Shown here in pieces: positions 12,678-13,219 of a stretch of 13,219 bases of DNA; the stretch's first letter is position 1, and the number at the start of each line of letters is the position of its first letter. The translations under genes and the position numbers were made by a program. Origin of the DNA: Azohydromonas lata NBRC 102462 (GTDB taxonomy: Bacteria > Pseudomonadota > Gammaproteobacteria > Burkholderiales > Burkholderiaceae_C); contig CAMCTE010000049.1 in NCBI GenBank assembly GCA_945878385.1, forward strand, positions 1 through 13,219, in the 5' to 3' direction. Below the pieces are notes generated by a model. That model did not search any database. It had not been told where the DNA came from and saw only the letters and a program-made list of their open reading frames with translations.

Positions 12678-13219
12678 ATGTCCGGATCCGGCTTCCATGT
12701 CCATGGCCCACACGACCATGAACTCGAACACGCCCAAAGCGGCCACTCCGGCCACGACGCCCATGGCGACGAGGCCAGCAAGCGCATGACCAATCAGATC
12801 GCCCTGTTCACCGCAGTGATTGCCACCGTGGGCGCGCTGTTCTCCTACATGGGCGGTGCCACGCAGGCCAATGCCGGCATGTTCAAGAACAACGCGGCCA
12901 TCAAGAAGACCGAAGCTTCCAACCAATGGAACTACTTCCAGGCCAAGAGCACCAAGCAGTCCCTGGCCGAGATTTCCCGCGACCTCACCACCAACCCCGG
13001 TGACCGCGACAAGTACCAGGCCAAGATCGACCGCTACGAGAAGGAAAAGACCGAGATCAAGGCGGTGGCCGAGGGCCTGGAAGCGCAATCGCGCGATTGG
13101 GACAAGCAGTCCGATGACCAGATGCACCTGCACCACCGCTGGGCGCAGGCCACCACCGTGCTGCAGGTGTCCATTGCATTGGCGGCCATCGCCCTTCTCA
13201 CCCGCCGCCGCTGGCTGGA
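12678..13219 (+). CDS. DUF4337-like membrane protein with His-rich N terminus (3' truncated)
   Basis: The open frame starts at ATG 12678 (AAGGA SD 9 nt upstream) and runs off the window after 180 complete codons. Residues 7-29 contain eight histidines (HVHGPHDHELEH, then GHSGHDAH), a possible metal-binding segment. A first membrane helix follows (~41-59, ALFTAVIATVGALFSYMGG). A charged, helical middle (~70-145) is rich in Lys/Glu/Asp/Gln, probably periplasmic or coiled-coil. A second helix begins at ~162 (QVSIALAAIALL) and is followed by RRRWL, where the window ends. Two helices bracketing a charged helical domain match DUF4337 as I remember it; the family has no known function. It starts 68 bp after the peptidase gene and is probably translated independently. 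Confidence 0.8.
   Translation, partial: MSGSGFHVHGPHDHELEHAQSGHSGHDAHGDEASKRMTNQIALFTAVIATVGALFSYMGGATQANAGMFKNNAAIKKTEASNQWNYFQAKSTKQSLAEISRDLTTNPGDRDKYQAKIDRYEKEKTEIKAVAEGLEAQSRDWDKQSDDQMHLHHRWAQATTVLQVSIALAAIALLTRRRWL

Overview
The window is high-GC, densely packed DNA with short gaps and many overlapping genes. Gene content (a MutL-like tail, RluF-type pseudouridine synthase, MiaA, ThyA, FolA and a DUF4337-type protein) and protein style point to a betaproteobacterium of the Burkholderiales, most likely Comamonadaceae (Hydrogenophaga/Acidovorax-like). That placement is from memory of protein families, not from a search. All supported genes lie on the + strand.

Region 1 (1-5070) is a tightly coupled gene string: the last codons of a probable mutL, an RluF-family 23S rRNA pseudouridine synthase, miaA, an ABC ATPase (LolD/YbbA/AttE-like) and a ten-helix FtsX-type permease (YbbP-like). 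rluF/miaA and miaA/ATPase overlap by 17 and 14 bp.

Region 2 (5071-5606) is the only long gene gap and the most interesting part. I interpret it as a small inserted element of about 529 bp (5069-5597), flanked by a 6-bp direct repeat ATTGGT (5063-5068 and 5598-5603). Removing the element and one repeat restores a plausible original junction. The permease would end TGG TGA, one base before the ATG of the next gene, and the Shine-Dalgarno AAGGAGG would lie 9 nt upstream of that ATG. The insert carries a strong candidate LexA (SOS) box, CTGT-N8-ACAG, over the -10 of a sigma70-like promoter. It also carries a broken ORF (a possible fragment of a mobile-element protein plus a coiled coil in another frame), several palindromes and a 10-bp inverted repeat near its right end.

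Region 3 (5607-6782) is an AttH/CrtC-type lipocalin-like protein with a Tat-like leader. AttH proteins go with ATPase/FtsX-permease exporters, so the insertion appears to split an ABC-attH operon.

Region 4 (6827-11003) holds an MsbA-related ABC exporter half-transporter, thyA, an EamA-type transporter and folA. thyA and folA together form the dTMP/tetrahydrofolate cycle, and the transporter is embedded between them (7-bp gap, then a 4-bp overlap).

Region 5 (11004-13219) has an 8-bp, four-copy tandem repeat, a leaderless (no signal peptide) family S10 serine carboxypeptidase, and a DUF4337-like membrane protein with a histidine-rich N terminus that runs off the window. I saw no tRNA, rRNA, CRISPR array or convincing rho-independent terminator.
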